A stretch of DNA of 64,000 nt from Bdellovibrionaceae bacterium UBA1609 (GCA_002321895.1 DCMZ01000012.1:1-64000), one strand, 5' to 3'. Numbered from the stretch's first letter, positions 43,787 through 52,907 are shown. Program-made: numbers and translations. Notes: generated from the sequence alone by a model not told the origin.

Positions 43787-45829
43787 ATGAACTTTTTGAA
43801 GATCCTCAATCAATTTCAAGGCGTATTTAAGTGGTCTTCCTTTATCATAACCTTTTTTATAATGGTCATTTGTTTCTCAAATCTATCTTCCTATGATGTA
43901 TATTGGCACCTGCATATGGGCTTGGATTTCATTGAAAAGGGGCTTTCTCTTTTTAAAGACCATGTGTCCATAGATTTTAGAGGAGAAGAGGTATCCAATT
44001 CCTCTTGGCTCTTTCAAATCTTTCTTGCTCTATTTTATAAAATTGATGGGTCTTTTTTAGGGCTGTACATATTTAAAAGTTTAATTTTCGGTTCTATCCT
44101 CCTGTTGTTGATCTATTTTGGCCGCGTAAGAAAATGGGATTGGGGTTTTGTGTTTGTAGCGGTTTTGTTAGTGGCAATGTCCATTGCCAATCGCAGAATG
44201 CTTAGGCCAGAGAATTTATCCTATGTTTTTTTCCTCATTTTTACCTTTCAATATCTTTCAATAGCTAGTGAGTTTTCGCGAAAAAAGCTTTGGGGAATGA
44301 TCGCCGTCCTAGTGGTTTGGTGGAATTTTCATTCGAGTGTTTTATTTGGACTTGTAATAATAGCGGGAGTACTGGCGCAGAGGTTTATCTTCTGCATTCA
44401 TAACAAGAAATATAATTTAATTTTTAAAGAAGTTTTGTTCTTCGGAATAGTGGCTAATTTAGTCATGTTTATCCATCCATTGATGACCCACCCTGCTCTT
44501 GGGTTGGCGGAAACTACAGATAAATGGTACACAATTATTACAGAATATCGTCCGCTTAGCATAGAGAAAAACCGCTTAGAGCATTTTGTAAGTATGACAG
44601 TGATGCTTTCAGTACCAGTCATCTCATTGGTGAGAAAACGTCTAGATTTGTTTTTCATTTCCGGCATTATTATGGTTCAAACAGTGGTGAAATTTAAGCT
44701 CTATCCCTACTTTATGATATTCAACACAATTTTTTTGGTGGATTGGCTTTTTACAAAAAAGAATCTGGCGACTTCCCTTTTGAGAGAGAGAAACAAAAAA
44801 GCCATTTCAATTTTAGGGGTATTCTTACTGTTTATTGGTTATAATGCAGTTCTTATGGTGTATGGGCTCTATGGCTATTTTAGCCATTCCAGCGAGTTTG
44901 ATAGGAGTCAGTATAAGTACAAATTTCCAGTTGAGATAGTGCAAACGATGAAAAATAATGGTTGGAAGGGACCCATTTTTAATAACTACAATGCTGGTGG
45001 TTATTTAGGTTTCGCATTTCGTGGGGAGTCTCCCATATTGATCGACGGACGAAGTAATATTCTTTATCCCTATGAATATTACGAAGAGTTAGTGAATGCT
45101 GGATCGCATGTTTTTCTATTTAGGGACTATGTAGTTAAAAGGAATATTCAGTACATTATTACCGGTATGTCTTATTCGGACTTGTTGATGGATACCGCAT
45201 TGAAGTCGGGTTATTATTCCATAGAAATGATAGATTCTACCAATATACTACTCACAAGGAATGCCATTCAGTTTCCCATTTTTACTTTGCTTCTAGTGAA
45301 GCCGTATTGCCTGGATCCTAAGCATAAGGAAGCTCTAATGAGGGAAAGGGAGCTTGCTCTTTCAAAAGATTACCAAGTTATGGGTGAGGTATTTGATTAT
45401 ATCCTAGCCTATTTAGAATCTGAGGATCCAAAAGCATTTATCCATCAACAAGTGAGTTGGAAAAAGGTTGCCATTCAAAGGTTGCGATTGTACTTCGCTT
45501 TTTTGAACAATGAGTTGGGGTTAATGTTGAGAATATCTGCAGGATCACCTCTGCCTCGTCTCTTAGCTTTGAAACTAAGCCGAAAGTTGGCCATGGATAA
45601 TGACCCAATGGGAGCTGCTGAAGTCTTATCTCGAGCCAGACCGCCCCAAGGAGCTGGTCCTTTGGAGCAGTTTTCCTTTTTGGAGCAAATGAAGTGGTTG
45701 AATTCCAAATTTGAGAACCTCATTGATTCTTCAAAAATCGAAAAATTAGAGAAACTCACACAACAGTACTCATTTTCTGGAGATGGAGCATCAGCTCGCT
45801 ATCTCTCCTGCGATCGCTACGTCTATTGA
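43787..45829 (+). CDS. Large polytopic membrane protein, GT-C glycosyltransferase-like
   Basis: The 680-residue protein has about ten to twelve hydrophobic segments in its first 370 residues. The region after the first helix has YDVYWHLHMGLDFIEKG, an acidic/His loop where many GT-C transferases place catalytic residues. A soluble region follows (about 380-680) with NNYNAGGYLGFAFRGESPILIDGR, a segment seen in uncharacterised integral membrane proteins of this size. A polyprenol-linked sugar transfer role is possible by analogy only. The C-terminus is helical. No ribosome binding site is obvious before the ATG. It stands alone. Confidence 0.6.
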   Translation: MNFLKILNQFQGVFKWSSFIITFFIMVICFSNLSSYDVYWHLHMGLDFIEKGLSLFKDHVSIDFRGEEVSNSSWLFQIFLALFYKIDGSFLGLYIFKSLIFGSILLLLIYFGRVRKWDWGFVFVAVLLVAMSIANRRMLRPENLSYVFFLIFTFQYLSIASEFSRKKLWGMIAVLVVWWNFHSSVLFGLVIIAGVLAQRFIFCIHNKKYNLIFKEVLFFGIVANLVMFIHPLMTHPALGLAETTDKWYTIITEYRPLSIEKNRLEHFVSMTVMLSVPVISLVRKRLDLFFISGIIMVQTVVKFKLYPYFMIFNTIFLVDWLFTKKNLATSLLRERNKKAISILGVFLLFIGYNAVLMVYGLYGYFSHSSEFDRSQYKYKFPVEIVQTMKNNGWKGPIFNNYNAGGYLGFAFRGESPILIDGRSNILYPYEYYEELVNAGSHVFLFRDYVVKRNIQYIITGMSYSDLLMDTALKSGYYSIEMIDSTNILLTRNAIQFPIFTLLLVKPYCLDPKHKEALMRERELALSKDYQVMGEVFDYILAYLESEDPKAFIHQQVSWKKVAIQRLRLYFAFLNNELGLMLRISAGSPLPRLLALKLSRKLAMDNDPMGAAEVLSRARPPQGAGPLEQFSFLEQMKWLNSKFENLIDSSKIEKLEKLTQQYSFSGDGASARYLSCDRYVY

Positions 45830-45912
45830 TAGCCTAACAATTGAACACCTATGTACTGTTTTCACTTCTGAAATGGCCGCTAGGAGAATTGGCGTTTACC
45901 CCTTAAAACTGT

Positions 45913-45931
45913 ATCTCATTGGAGTTGAGAT
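45913..45931 (+). promoter_or_regulatory. Hairpin presenting the ribosome binding site of rarD
   Basis: ATCTCA and TGAGAT pair around a loop containing TTGGAGT, ending at the ATG of the RarD gene. The stem could mask or display the ribosome binding site. Confidence 0.3.
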
Positions 45932-46867
45932 ATGGGAAAAATAGATAAAACAGGATTGCTGTATGCATTAAGTTCCTATTTGTTTTGGGGTACAGTTCCG
46001 TTCTATTTTTGGGCTGTCAAAGAGGTTTCTTCTTTAGAGGTTCTTAGTCACCGGGTTCTTTGGTCCGTAGTCTGTTTAGCGGCAATATTGCGGTTTCAAA
46101 AACGATTGATCCCCACTTTGAAACTACTCTTCAATAAAAAAGTATTTCTAAGTATGCTTGTGACGGGTTCACTCATGGTGACCAACTGGTTGATTTTCAT
46201 ACATGCTATTTCTTCTGGACAGACTTTGGAAAGCAGCTTTGGATATTTTATCCTGCCATTGATCTCTATTGCTTTGGGCTTTTTGGTTCTTGGCGAGAAA
46301 CTCAGCCGGAGCCAATTTGTGGCTCTTTTCCTCGCTTCATTGGGTGTCATCTACCAGATTGTTTTAATTGGTGAATTGCCTTGGATAGCATTGGGCTTGG
46401 CCATCACTTTCGGAATTTATGGTTTGATTAGAAAACAGGTGAAAGTGGGGCCGATCCAGGGTGTATTCTTGGAGGCGACCATTGTTTTACCCGTAGCAGC
46501 GTTAGCTTTGTATGTACAGGGTAACAAAGGGTTATTGGTTTTTGGTGAAGATCTTCATTTAACTTTCTTGCTCTCGTTGGCTGGCTTTATGACTTTTATT
46601 CCTTTGTGGCTTTTTTCAGAAGGGGCCAAGCGAATACCATTAAGTGCCAATGGGTTTCTGCAGTTTATGACGCCGACCATCCACTTTTTTGTGGCTATTG
46701 TTTCTTTCAACGAGCCCCTAGATAGCAATAGGCTAGTGAGCTTTGCCTTGGTTTGGGTAGGGTTAGCTATCATGGTGATATTCCCGCTAATGCGAAATCA
46801 GATCCAAAGTTATAAATCTCGCCGTTCAAAGAAATTACACGGCCATAGAGGAGCATCGGCTCTCTAG
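45932..46867 (+). CDS. rarD: EamA-family transporter, RarD type
   Basis: The 311-residue protein has ten hydrophobic segments as in the drug/metabolite transporter superfamily. The RarD hallmarks LLYALSSYLFWGTVPFYFWAVKEVSSLEVLSHRVLWS and NWLIFIHAISSGQTLESSFGYFILPL are visible. It is predicted to move metabolites across the inner membrane. The substrate is not established for the family. The last 20 residues are basic and cytoplasmic. A hairpin at the start is noted separately. Confidence 0.9.
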   Translation: MGKIDKTGLLYALSSYLFWGTVPFYFWAVKEVSSLEVLSHRVLWSVVCLAAILRFQKRLIPTLKLLFNKKVFLSMLVTGSLMVTNWLIFIHAISSGQTLESSFGYFILPLISIALGFLVLGEKLSRSQFVALFLASLGVIYQIVLIGELPWIALGLAITFGIYGLIRKQVKVGPIQGVFLEATIVLPVAALALYVQGNKGLLVFGEDLHLTFLLSLAGFMTFIPLWLFSEGAKRIPLSANGFLQFMTPTIHFFVAIVSFNEPLDSNRLVSFALVWVGLAIMVIFPLMRNQIQSYKSRRSKKLHGHRGASAL

Positions 46868-46944
46868 CCAAATCTAAAGCTATTGCATATACTCCAGATT
46901 GATTCATAATGTGTGTTTGTGAATATTATCTGGGGGGAGTATCA

Positions 46945-47586
46945 ATGAGATCTTTAATAGGGATAGCTGCATTATTATTTTCGTTTCCAACGTTAGCCAT
47001 TCAGGTCATCGCGCTCAAGGGAAATGTAAAGTACAAAAATCAAGACGGACAGTTTGTTGGTCTAAAAGAAAATCAAACTTTTAAAACTCAAGCTACATTT
47101 AGGACGGGTAGGAAGTCATTGGTCCTCTTGAAATTAACTAACGGATCTCGAGTTAAGTTAAACGCTCAAACCACTTTAAGTGTGAAAGACCAGATTGAGG
47201 CAGAAGTCGATCTGAGTCAGGGTAGTGTGTTCGTGAAGTTTAACAAAGAGAAGGGTAAATCATTTCGGCTGAAGACGAGAACGGCCGTAGCTGGAGTCAG
47301 AGGAACAGAGTTTTTTACTAGCTATGGTTCCAATGAAAATGGCGATGACGTTTGGTTATGTGTGAATGAAGGTGTGGTTCGAGTGGAGAACTTGAACACA
47401 AAATCGGTTAAGAATGTAAAGCAAGGTGAGGGAGTTGGGATACCCTCCGGCAAAGAAACTACTGATCCTAAACCCTTAGCGTGGACTAAAAAGCTCAATT
47501 GGAATATGGATTCGGATTCAGATTTAGAGAATACGGTGAGTATTGAAGCCGCCTATACGGATCTTTTGGATGAGGATTATGATTAG
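46945..47586 (+). CDS. Exported FecR-domain protein
   Basis: Start chosen at ATG 46945 with GGGGGAG 5 bases upstream, giving 213 residues and a signal peptide (to about residue 18, LAI). The FecR domain covers almost all of the mature part, with SRVKLNAQTTL and RTAVAGVRGTEFFTSY as the conserved core (near residue 115). It lacks the cysteine-rich ends of the paralogue at 24344. Its stop overlaps the start of the following gene, so the two are coupled. No sigma-factor gene lies beside it. Confidence 0.82.
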   Translation: MRSLIGIAALLFSFPTLAIQVIALKGNVKYKNQDGQFVGLKENQTFKTQATFRTGRKSLVLLKLTNGSRVKLNAQTTLSVKDQIEAEVDLSQGSVFVKFNKEKGKSFRLKTRTAVAGVRGTEFFTSYGSNENGDDVWLCVNEGVVRVENLNTKSVKNVKQGEGVGIPSGKETTDPKPLAWTKKLNWNMDSDSDLENTVSIEAAYTDLLDEDYD

Positions 47587-48337
47587 GGCAATTATTCTTT
47601 TAGTAATTAGTTTTTACGGTTTGGTGGGAATGGGGCATGACCATTCCCCTCACGACAGTGACCCCAGCGCGTCTCCTCAACTGGGGTTAGATTTAAGATA
47701 TATTTTGAAGGATGGTTTGCTCACCTATATTGGCGAGGTACAAGCTCATCAAAACAATTTTGGACGCGAGATCTACTCAGCCCAAATTCTTGCTTATTAT
47801 AGACTGCATACGAACCTTAAAGTGGGAGTTTTAGTTCGCCAGCAATATGGTGCTGTTCACGATGATGATTGGCTTGAGGACTCAGGGGACTGGTTTTGGG
47901 GAGAAACCCAAAATAGACGTGAAACTCAATTTGGCTTGGATGTTACACCAAGGATACTTCTTTCCGATTGTCTCGTTGGCGAGATTAAGTTGCGTTACAT
48001 GTATAATGATTTCAATCATCATCAGACTTTAAAAGTCCGACCTGGAGTCACCTATTTTTGGCTGAAACAGGGAAAGCCTTTTTGGAATTTATTTGGTCGA
48101 TGGGAACGCTATGTTCCACTTAATTTTGGTAATCATTCTGTCTATGAGGATTGGCTCTATCTAGGCGGATTGTTTCATAAAACTCCCTCCTTTAAACCGG
48201 GATTCTTTGTCGCTTTGAAGCGCGGGTATTGGACGCCGAGCCAGCAGGCGAAGGTGATCCGACCGGGAGAGTCTTACGAGTACACGGAAAACACTGTTGT
48301 GCTAGGGCTATCCTTTACCTTTTTAAATTCTTTATAG
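47579..48337 (+). CDS. Exported beta-barrel-like protein, unknown function
   Basis: Start chosen at ATG 47579, which overlaps the FecR gene by 8 bases. A start at 47570 would add three residues. The 252-residue protein has a signal peptide (to about residue 18), then a His/Asp-rich stretch (GHDHSPHDSDPS) that may bind metal, and many aromatic strands with alternating residues. It is consistent with an outer-membrane barrel that ends VVLGLSFTFLNSL. Coupling to FecR suggests a shared surface role. Confidence 0.7.
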   Translation: MIRAIILLVISFYGLVGMGHDHSPHDSDPSASPQLGLDLRYILKDGLLTYIGEVQAHQNNFGREIYSAQILAYYRLHTNLKVGVLVRQQYGAVHDDDWLEDSGDWFWGETQNRRETQFGLDVTPRILLSDCLVGEIKLRYMYNDFNHHQTLKVRPGVTYFWLKQGKPFWNLFGRWERYVPLNFGNHSVYEDWLYLGGLFHKTPSFKPGFFVALKRGYWTPSQQAKVIRPGESYEYTENTVVLGLSFTFLNSL

Positions 48338-48443
48338 TCCTTTCTGAAATCTCTTCCCTAGTTGCAGATGCCGAACCGTGTTAGTTCCAGACTAAACAAA
48401 AACACATATGTACCCCGGCATCCCCCACGAAAGGAATACCAGA

Positions 48444-50810
48444 ATGTTCGCTAGACATTTATTAACAGCGACTTTGGCGGTTTCAATGGCAGTTCCAGCA
48501 TTTGCTGTAGAGCGGTTATCTACCCCCGAGTTAGCTAAACACATAAAAGAAGTGGCTACAGGCCAAAAACAATTAAAGTATGTCATTGATAACCAAAAAG
48601 CCGCATTAAGCTTAGGCCGTGAGCCAGAAGCCTTCGTTGCTGGTGGAGGATTTTTTAGCGCGAGCATTCCTAATCCTGGAGACCCTTTAGGGAATTCTAA
48701 AATAATGGTGAATGATAACCTTTTTAAATACATGTGGCAGATGCAAGCCAGTGAGTCCCGACATTTGGAAGGACCTGGATATGTAAACATCATTGCTCAA
48801 TTTGATGGTACAGATCAGCCCGAACTATTAAAATATGTTAAAGAGGGTGATGTGGTTGTTTACTGGCACCCTGAGTATGCAGATGAAAGCATGGACACAT
48901 ATCAGCAATGGCGGGCTACCCATGCTGCAACTATTGTTGAAGTGGAAAAAGATGGAAAAACTTTAATTGCCACTGCAGACATCCCTGCGGGTTACGCTCG
49001 TCCCTTTAACGGTTCTGCGAGAACTCCCGCTCACGTATTTAGATACGTAGCTCGTGATGCTGCTGGAAATATCATTCCAAATGTTGAAGCTTACGGTAAG
49101 CAAATCGCTCGTTGGGCGACGATGGCTTTCGGTCGTTTTGGTTTTAACGGTGACTACGGATCTATGTCCGTACGTCGTCCTATCGACCTTAAAGGTTTTG
49201 CGCGGGAATACCTAGATCCAAATGGTGAGATTCCTGAAATGTATTGTGCATGGTATGCCTACACTAACGTGAACTTGGGTGTAATGTGCCCACTAGGTTC
49301 TGGTTGTGTTGAGAACAACTTTTCATCAGATCACGAACGCCTCACTAGCCAAGACAATCCTTTTAGCTACATTGGTGACAGCAATCGTGGTTACTCCAAT
49401 GTGATGTATGGAGAAGGTAAGTACAGCGACTATGCTACTGGTGCTGGTATGAGCTATGGTTTTGATAAGTTCGCGGTTAAGCCGTTGACGGCTCAAAACC
49501 TTATGATGAACTTTTTTGATCGTGTGATCGGTACCGATAAAGATGCGGCTAAAACTCCGCAAACTTGGGTGGCTCACGCGATGTTTAAAGCGGGTGCTTT
49601 ACAGCAACAAAAAGATTCATTTATGTACAACTTCCGTACTCGTGCTGGCCGTGTCATTCCTACCGTAACCGCTGAGCAAGATGGCAGTGGCTACACAATC
49701 AGTGAAGAGGACGCTGAGGCCTACACTGAAGAGGTGGGAAACCTGATTGATCAGTTTGCCTACCTTTACAAGCAGTCTGCAGAGAAAGTGGGTGCGGGTG
49801 AAGCGGATCCAGTTGCGGAAGAGCAACAAATCCGTGCTAAACTTAAAGAGCTTTTAGATACAGAAAGAGCCAAGCCCACAGGCCGTCGTTGGATCCCTCC
49901 TTATGGGTTTGCTGCGGAAGCAGAAGCGGTAGAGCAATATCTTTTACCTGAAGGTGAAAAGTATCTTCCAGCCATGGTTTATGTGGGAACTATCATTCAC
50001 TATGATAGCTACCTTAAAGAAGCTGGTTCTGCGAGCCAAAACTACATCTCTCCAAAAGGTGGCCTAGCGGCAGATCCTAGAGATGCAGCTTTAGATGCAA
50101 AAATTCTTGCAGCCCTTGGAATCGAAGCTTCCACTATGGAAGAGCCTCGCCGTCCAGAATACAACTATTGCAGTAACTACCGTAGAGCGTCTCGTCAGTG
50201 GAGAAGTTGTCGTTGGGAAAACCGTAATCTTCGTGTGGCTTATGAAGAAGCGTTGGCGGCCTATGAAAGCGGTCAGTCTAATGTAGATGCGACTGAGGCC
50301 TTGTTTGAAGCCCTTATGGCAGAAACGGAAGACAACTATGCTTTTGGTTTAAACCCTTACGAATCTGCGGCACTTAAAGCTGTGCTTTACCACTGGCAAG
50401 ATGAGTTCCCAGAAGACGAAGACGAGTTGGCTTCCGACCGGGTACAGGAGCTTGTTAAGGCTCACAACAACTACGGTATGGACCCTGTAACATTTAAGCG
50501 TTGGTTGGTGTCTTACTGGAACAGTCCTAAATCAGTTCGTCCAACACTTTATGATGTTGAGAACGGTGGTAAGTTGTTTAAGTTACCTTCTAACTCTGCT
50601 GAGTTAGCGACACTTACAGATGCTGATGCTTTCTTCTCTTTAAATTCAGAAGTTCTATCTGATGCTGAAAGAAAGTCAGTGGCTACAAACAGTGCCAACG
50701 ATCCTACAGACGCTCAACCGCGTTTGGACGAAGAAATCGTTTGCGGTGGAGACCGAGGAGACCAGCGGGTTCCATTGGCATCTGCTGACGTAATTCCTAA
50801 CTGTAACTAA
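48444..50810 (+). CDS. Large exported protein of unknown function
   Basis: Start chosen at ATG 48444 with AAGGA 8 bases upstream, giving 788 residues and a typical signal peptide (to about residue 21, AFA). The mature protein is soluble, rich in Ala, Tyr and Glu, and has several cysteines (for instance CSNYRRASRQWRSCRW near residue 585). Residues 80-400 look like mixed alpha/beta, and the C-terminal third is helical and acidic. I do not recognise a family. A very strong terminator follows, and the codon use is that of highly expressed genes here, so it may be an abundant envelope or secreted protein. Confidence 0.75.
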   Translation: MFARHLLTATLAVSMAVPAFAVERLSTPELAKHIKEVATGQKQLKYVIDNQKAALSLGREPEAFVAGGGFFSASIPNPGDPLGNSKIMVNDNLFKYMWQMQASESRHLEGPGYVNIIAQFDGTDQPELLKYVKEGDVVVYWHPEYADESMDTYQQWRATHAATIVEVEKDGKTLIATADIPAGYARPFNGSARTPAHVFRYVARDAAGNIIPNVEAYGKQIARWATMAFGRFGFNGDYGSMSVRRPIDLKGFAREYLDPNGEIPEMYCAWYAYTNVNLGVMCPLGSGCVENNFSSDHERLTSQDNPFSYIGDSNRGYSNVMYGEGKYSDYATGAGMSYGFDKFAVKPLTAQNLMMNFFDRVIGTDKDAAKTPQTWVAHAMFKAGALQQQKDSFMYNFRTRAGRVIPTVTAEQDGSGYTISEEDAEAYTEEVGNLIDQFAYLYKQSAEKVGAGEADPVAEEQQIRAKLKELLDTERAKPTGRRWIPPYGFAAEAEAVEQYLLPEGEKYLPAMVYVGTIIHYDSYLKEAGSASQNYISPKGGLAADPRDAALDAKILAALGIEASTMEEPRRPEYNYCSNYRRASRQWRSCRWENRNLRVAYEEALAAYESGQSNVDATEALFEALMAETEDNYAFGLNPYESAALKAVLYHWQDEFPEDEDELASDRVQELVKAHNNYGMDPVTFKRWLVSYWNSPKSVRPTLYDVENGGKLFKLPSNSAELATLTDADAFFSLNSEVLSDAERKSVATNSANDPTDAQPRLDEEIVCGGDRGDQRVPLASADVIPNCN

Positions 50811-50836
50811 GTTTGGATTTAATGTTTTGATTTTTT

Positions 50837-50864
50837 AAAGGCGACCTTTGGGTCGCCTTTTTTT
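50837..50864 (+). terminator. Rho-independent terminator of the 788-residue protein gene
   Basis: AAAGGCGACC, TTTG, GGTCGCCTTT is a perfect 10-bp stem followed by Ts. Confidence 0.92.
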
Positions 50865-50878
50865 ATGCTCTGCCGGAA

Positions 50879-51331
50879 TTAAATCGCTAGATACTCCAAT
50901 TGCGACATGAAATTCTCAACCGGAAGGATTTTTTGTTTAAAATGATCTTCTTTTAGGAGTTCGGAAAGTAAGTAAAGTGCATCGGTGACCGTAAAAATAC
51001 CGATCACTTGATTCTTCTCGTTGGCAACAATGGCACAGCCTATTTTTTTGCGGGCCATATGATAAGTGACATCCTCTAAATCCTCTCCTGGGGCCACTGT
51101 ATAAACATCTTCGGTCATCACTTGACCCACTGGAGTTTCGGCTCCCTTTGGGCTGGATAGGCCTTGTAAGAGGTCTCTGTGGCTGACTATGCCAATAATT
51201 TGGTCTTCTGACATGACAGGGAGATGGCGAATATTACAGTCCTGCATGAGTTTTATGGCATGTTGGACGCTCAGCTGTGCATCTGTAATGAATGGATATT
51301 TTTGCATTCTCTCTTTAACTAAAACGCTCAA
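50879..51331 (-). CDS. CBS-domain pair protein
   Basis: I place the start at TTG 51331, which has AAGGAGG 5 bases upstream, giving 150 residues. A longer frame from ATG 51373 exists, but its start lies at the predicted transcription start and has no ribosome binding site. Two CBS repeats follow (about 10-60 with DCNIRHLPVMSEDQIIGIVSHRDL, and 73-125 with KKIGCAIVANEKNQVIGIFTVTDAL). CBS pairs bind adenine nucleotides and sense energy state. What this protein controls is unknown. A sigma-54-type promoter lies upstream. Confidence 0.88.
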   Translation of the reverse strand: MSVLVKERMQKYPFITDAQLSVQHAIKLMQDCNIRHLPVMSEDQIIGIVSHRDLLQGLSSPKGAETPVGQVMTEDVYTVAPGEDLEDVTYHMARKKIGCAIVANEKNQVIGIFTVTDALYLLSELLKEDHFKQKILPVENFMSQLEYLAI

Positions 51332-51377
51332 GTGGCCCTCCTTTTTAAAATGTGATCTTGCCCTGTTAATCATCTAG

Positions 51378-51393
51378 AGCAATGGAGATACCA
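51378..51393 (-). promoter_or_regulatory. Sigma-54 (-24/-12) promoter of the CBS-domain gene
   Basis: The minus strand reads TGGTATCTCCATTGCT, with GG and GC 12 bases apart. It differs from the pilA site at only two of 16 bases. Start predicted near 51368, 37 bases before the TTG. Confidence 0.7.
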
Positions 51394-51585
51394 GTTGAGA
51401 GCGCTCAGAGGCCTATACAGCGGATATATGGGAACAATTGTCCAATGGCCGTGAAAACCTGTCACCTTGTTGAGCGCTTCCTTGTGCCGTTGTGTAACAT
51501 ATTGATGAATGGTCAGGTTGAGGATTGGAGAAATCCTTTTGATTAACCCATTGCACCTCAGCTAGGTGTGTGCAGATAATGTCTT

Positions 51586-52707
51586 ATGCCTATTCCATTT
51601 AACAAGCCCTATAAAGCTGGAAACGAACTGGACTATCTGAAACAGGTTTTGGATTCGGACCATATGAGTGGCAACTATGGATTTACTAAAAAGTGCCATG
51701 AGTTTTTGAAGAAACAATCTTCCGCTGAAGAGGTGTTTCTTACCCAGTCGGCTACCGCCGGTTTGGAGATGGCATTGATGTTGGCCGACATTGGTCCAGG
51801 GGATGAAGTGATTTTACCGTCGTTCACATTTTCATCTTGTGCCACTGCGATCGTTCGGCAAGGGGGAGTTCCCGTATTTGTAGATGTGGATTTTGATTCT
51901 AGAAATGTGACCGCCTCCTATTTGGAGAAAGGTATCACCGACAAAACCAAACTTTTGCTTCCGGTGCATTACGCCGGAAACCCCTGTGAGATGGATGACA
52001 TTCTTGCTTTGGCGAAGCAGCACAATCTTATTGTGCTGGAAGATGCAGCCCAGGGTTTGGGAAGCGCCTATAAGGGGAAAGCGCTGGGATCCTTAGGTCA
52101 TCTTGGCGTTTACAGTTTTCATGAGACCAAAAACATCACTTGTGGCGAGGGGGGAGCATTGCTGGTCAATGCCTCTGAATTTAAGGATCGAGCTGAAATA
52201 CTGTGGGAGAAGGGCACCAATCGCAGACAATTTTTTAGAGGCGAAGTGGATAAGTATTCCTGGGTGGATCAAGGGTCTTCTTTTTTGCCCAGTGAACTCA
52301 CTGCCGCAGTATTGTGGGCGCAACTTCAAAAATTGGAAGAAGTGACTTTGCATAGAAGAAAAATCTGGGAACATTATTATCAAAGATTTGAAGCCCTCGA
52401 GGAACGTGGAGTATTAACTCGGCCGAAGATCAACGAACAAGGAAATCACAACGGACATATCTTTTCTGTAACCTTTAATGAGGGTAAGGTGAGGGATCGA
52501 GTTCTAGATGATTTTAGGAGTAAGGAAATGGGAGCGACCTTTCATTACATTCCTTTACATAGTTCTCCTGCAGGTAAGAAATACGGGCGTGTGGCTGGTG
52601 ATTTAACAAATGTAAATCAAGTCAGTGAGAGACTTATTCGTCTGCCCATTTGGTATGGTTTTGAAGCCGTAGATCAAGTGGTCGGCACCGTGGAAGAGTC
52701 CATTTAA
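51586..52707 (+). CDS. wecE: dTDP-4-amino-4,6-dideoxygalactose transaminase (WecE/RffA-like)
   Basis: The 373-residue protein aligns along its length with WecE in my memory: PFNKPYKAGNELDYL at the start, TQSATAGLEMALMLADIGPGDEVILPSFTFSS, PVHYAGNPCEMD, EDAAQGLGSAYKGKALG, SFHETKNITCGEGGA with the PLP-binding Lys182, EKGTNRRQFFRGEVDKYSW and FHYIPLHSSPAG. It makes dTDP-Fuc4N for enterobacterial-common-antigen-like or O-antigen glycans. Other glycan genes are not adjacent, so the pathway here is inferred. The ATG has no ribosome binding site and a GATAAT lies 5 bases upstream. Confidence 0.9.
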   Translation: MPIPFNKPYKAGNELDYLKQVLDSDHMSGNYGFTKKCHEFLKKQSSAEEVFLTQSATAGLEMALMLADIGPGDEVILPSFTFSSCATAIVRQGGVPVFVDVDFDSRNVTASYLEKGITDKTKLLLPVHYAGNPCEMDDILALAKQHNLIVLEDAAQGLGSAYKGKALGSLGHLGVYSFHETKNITCGEGGALLVNASEFKDRAEILWEKGTNRRQFFRGEVDKYSWVDQGSSFLPSELTAAVLWAQLQKLEEVTLHRRKIWEHYYQRFEALEERGVLTRPKINEQGNHNGHIFSVTFNEGKVRDRVLDDFRSKEMGATFHYIPLHSSPAGKKYGRVAGDLTNVNQVSERLIRLPIWYGFEAVDQVVGTVEESI

Positions 52708-52716
52708 TCCATAGTC

Positions 52717-52779
52717 TTTCCATAATGTTTCCACATTCTTTCCATAATGTTTCCACATTCTTTCCATAATGTTTCCACA
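52717..52779. repeat. Tandem repeat, phased TTTCCA array
   Basis: The 22-bp unit is made of two 11-mers, TTTCCATAATG and TTTCCACATTC, and occurs about 2.9 times. The word TTTCCA (TGGAAA on the other strand) therefore recurs six times at 11-bp intervals, close to one helical turn. It lies about 130 bases upstream of the next gene. Confidence 0.85.
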
Positions 52780-52820
52780 ATTGAACGGCAAAATCGGTTT
52801 TTGGGAAGAGTTTTCCCTAG

Positions 52821-52862
52821 TGCTTAATTTAATTCGCGCAACGCATTAAGCATCTGTATAGT
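52821..52862 (+). promoter_or_regulatory. Inverted repeat and -10 box upstream of the amidoligase-like gene
   Basis: TGCTTAAT and ATTAAGCA are perfect 8-bp arms with a 16-base spacer (52821-52828 and 52845-52852). TATAGT at 52857-52862 is a plausible -10 box. The repeat would cover the -35 region and could be an operator. Confidence 0.45.
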
Positions 52863-52907
52863 GATCATGAATACAGCCTAAAAATAATATTTGTTTTAGG
52901 AGATTTT

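Noticed and set aside
52717..52779. CRISPR array
   Set aside because: The unit is contiguous, with no unique spacers between the repeats, and only about three copies are present.
52603..52791. 62-codon minus-strand frame over the TTTCCA array
   Set aside because: It merely reads the repeat (WKHYGK units) and overlaps the end of wecE, so it is a by-product of the repeat.
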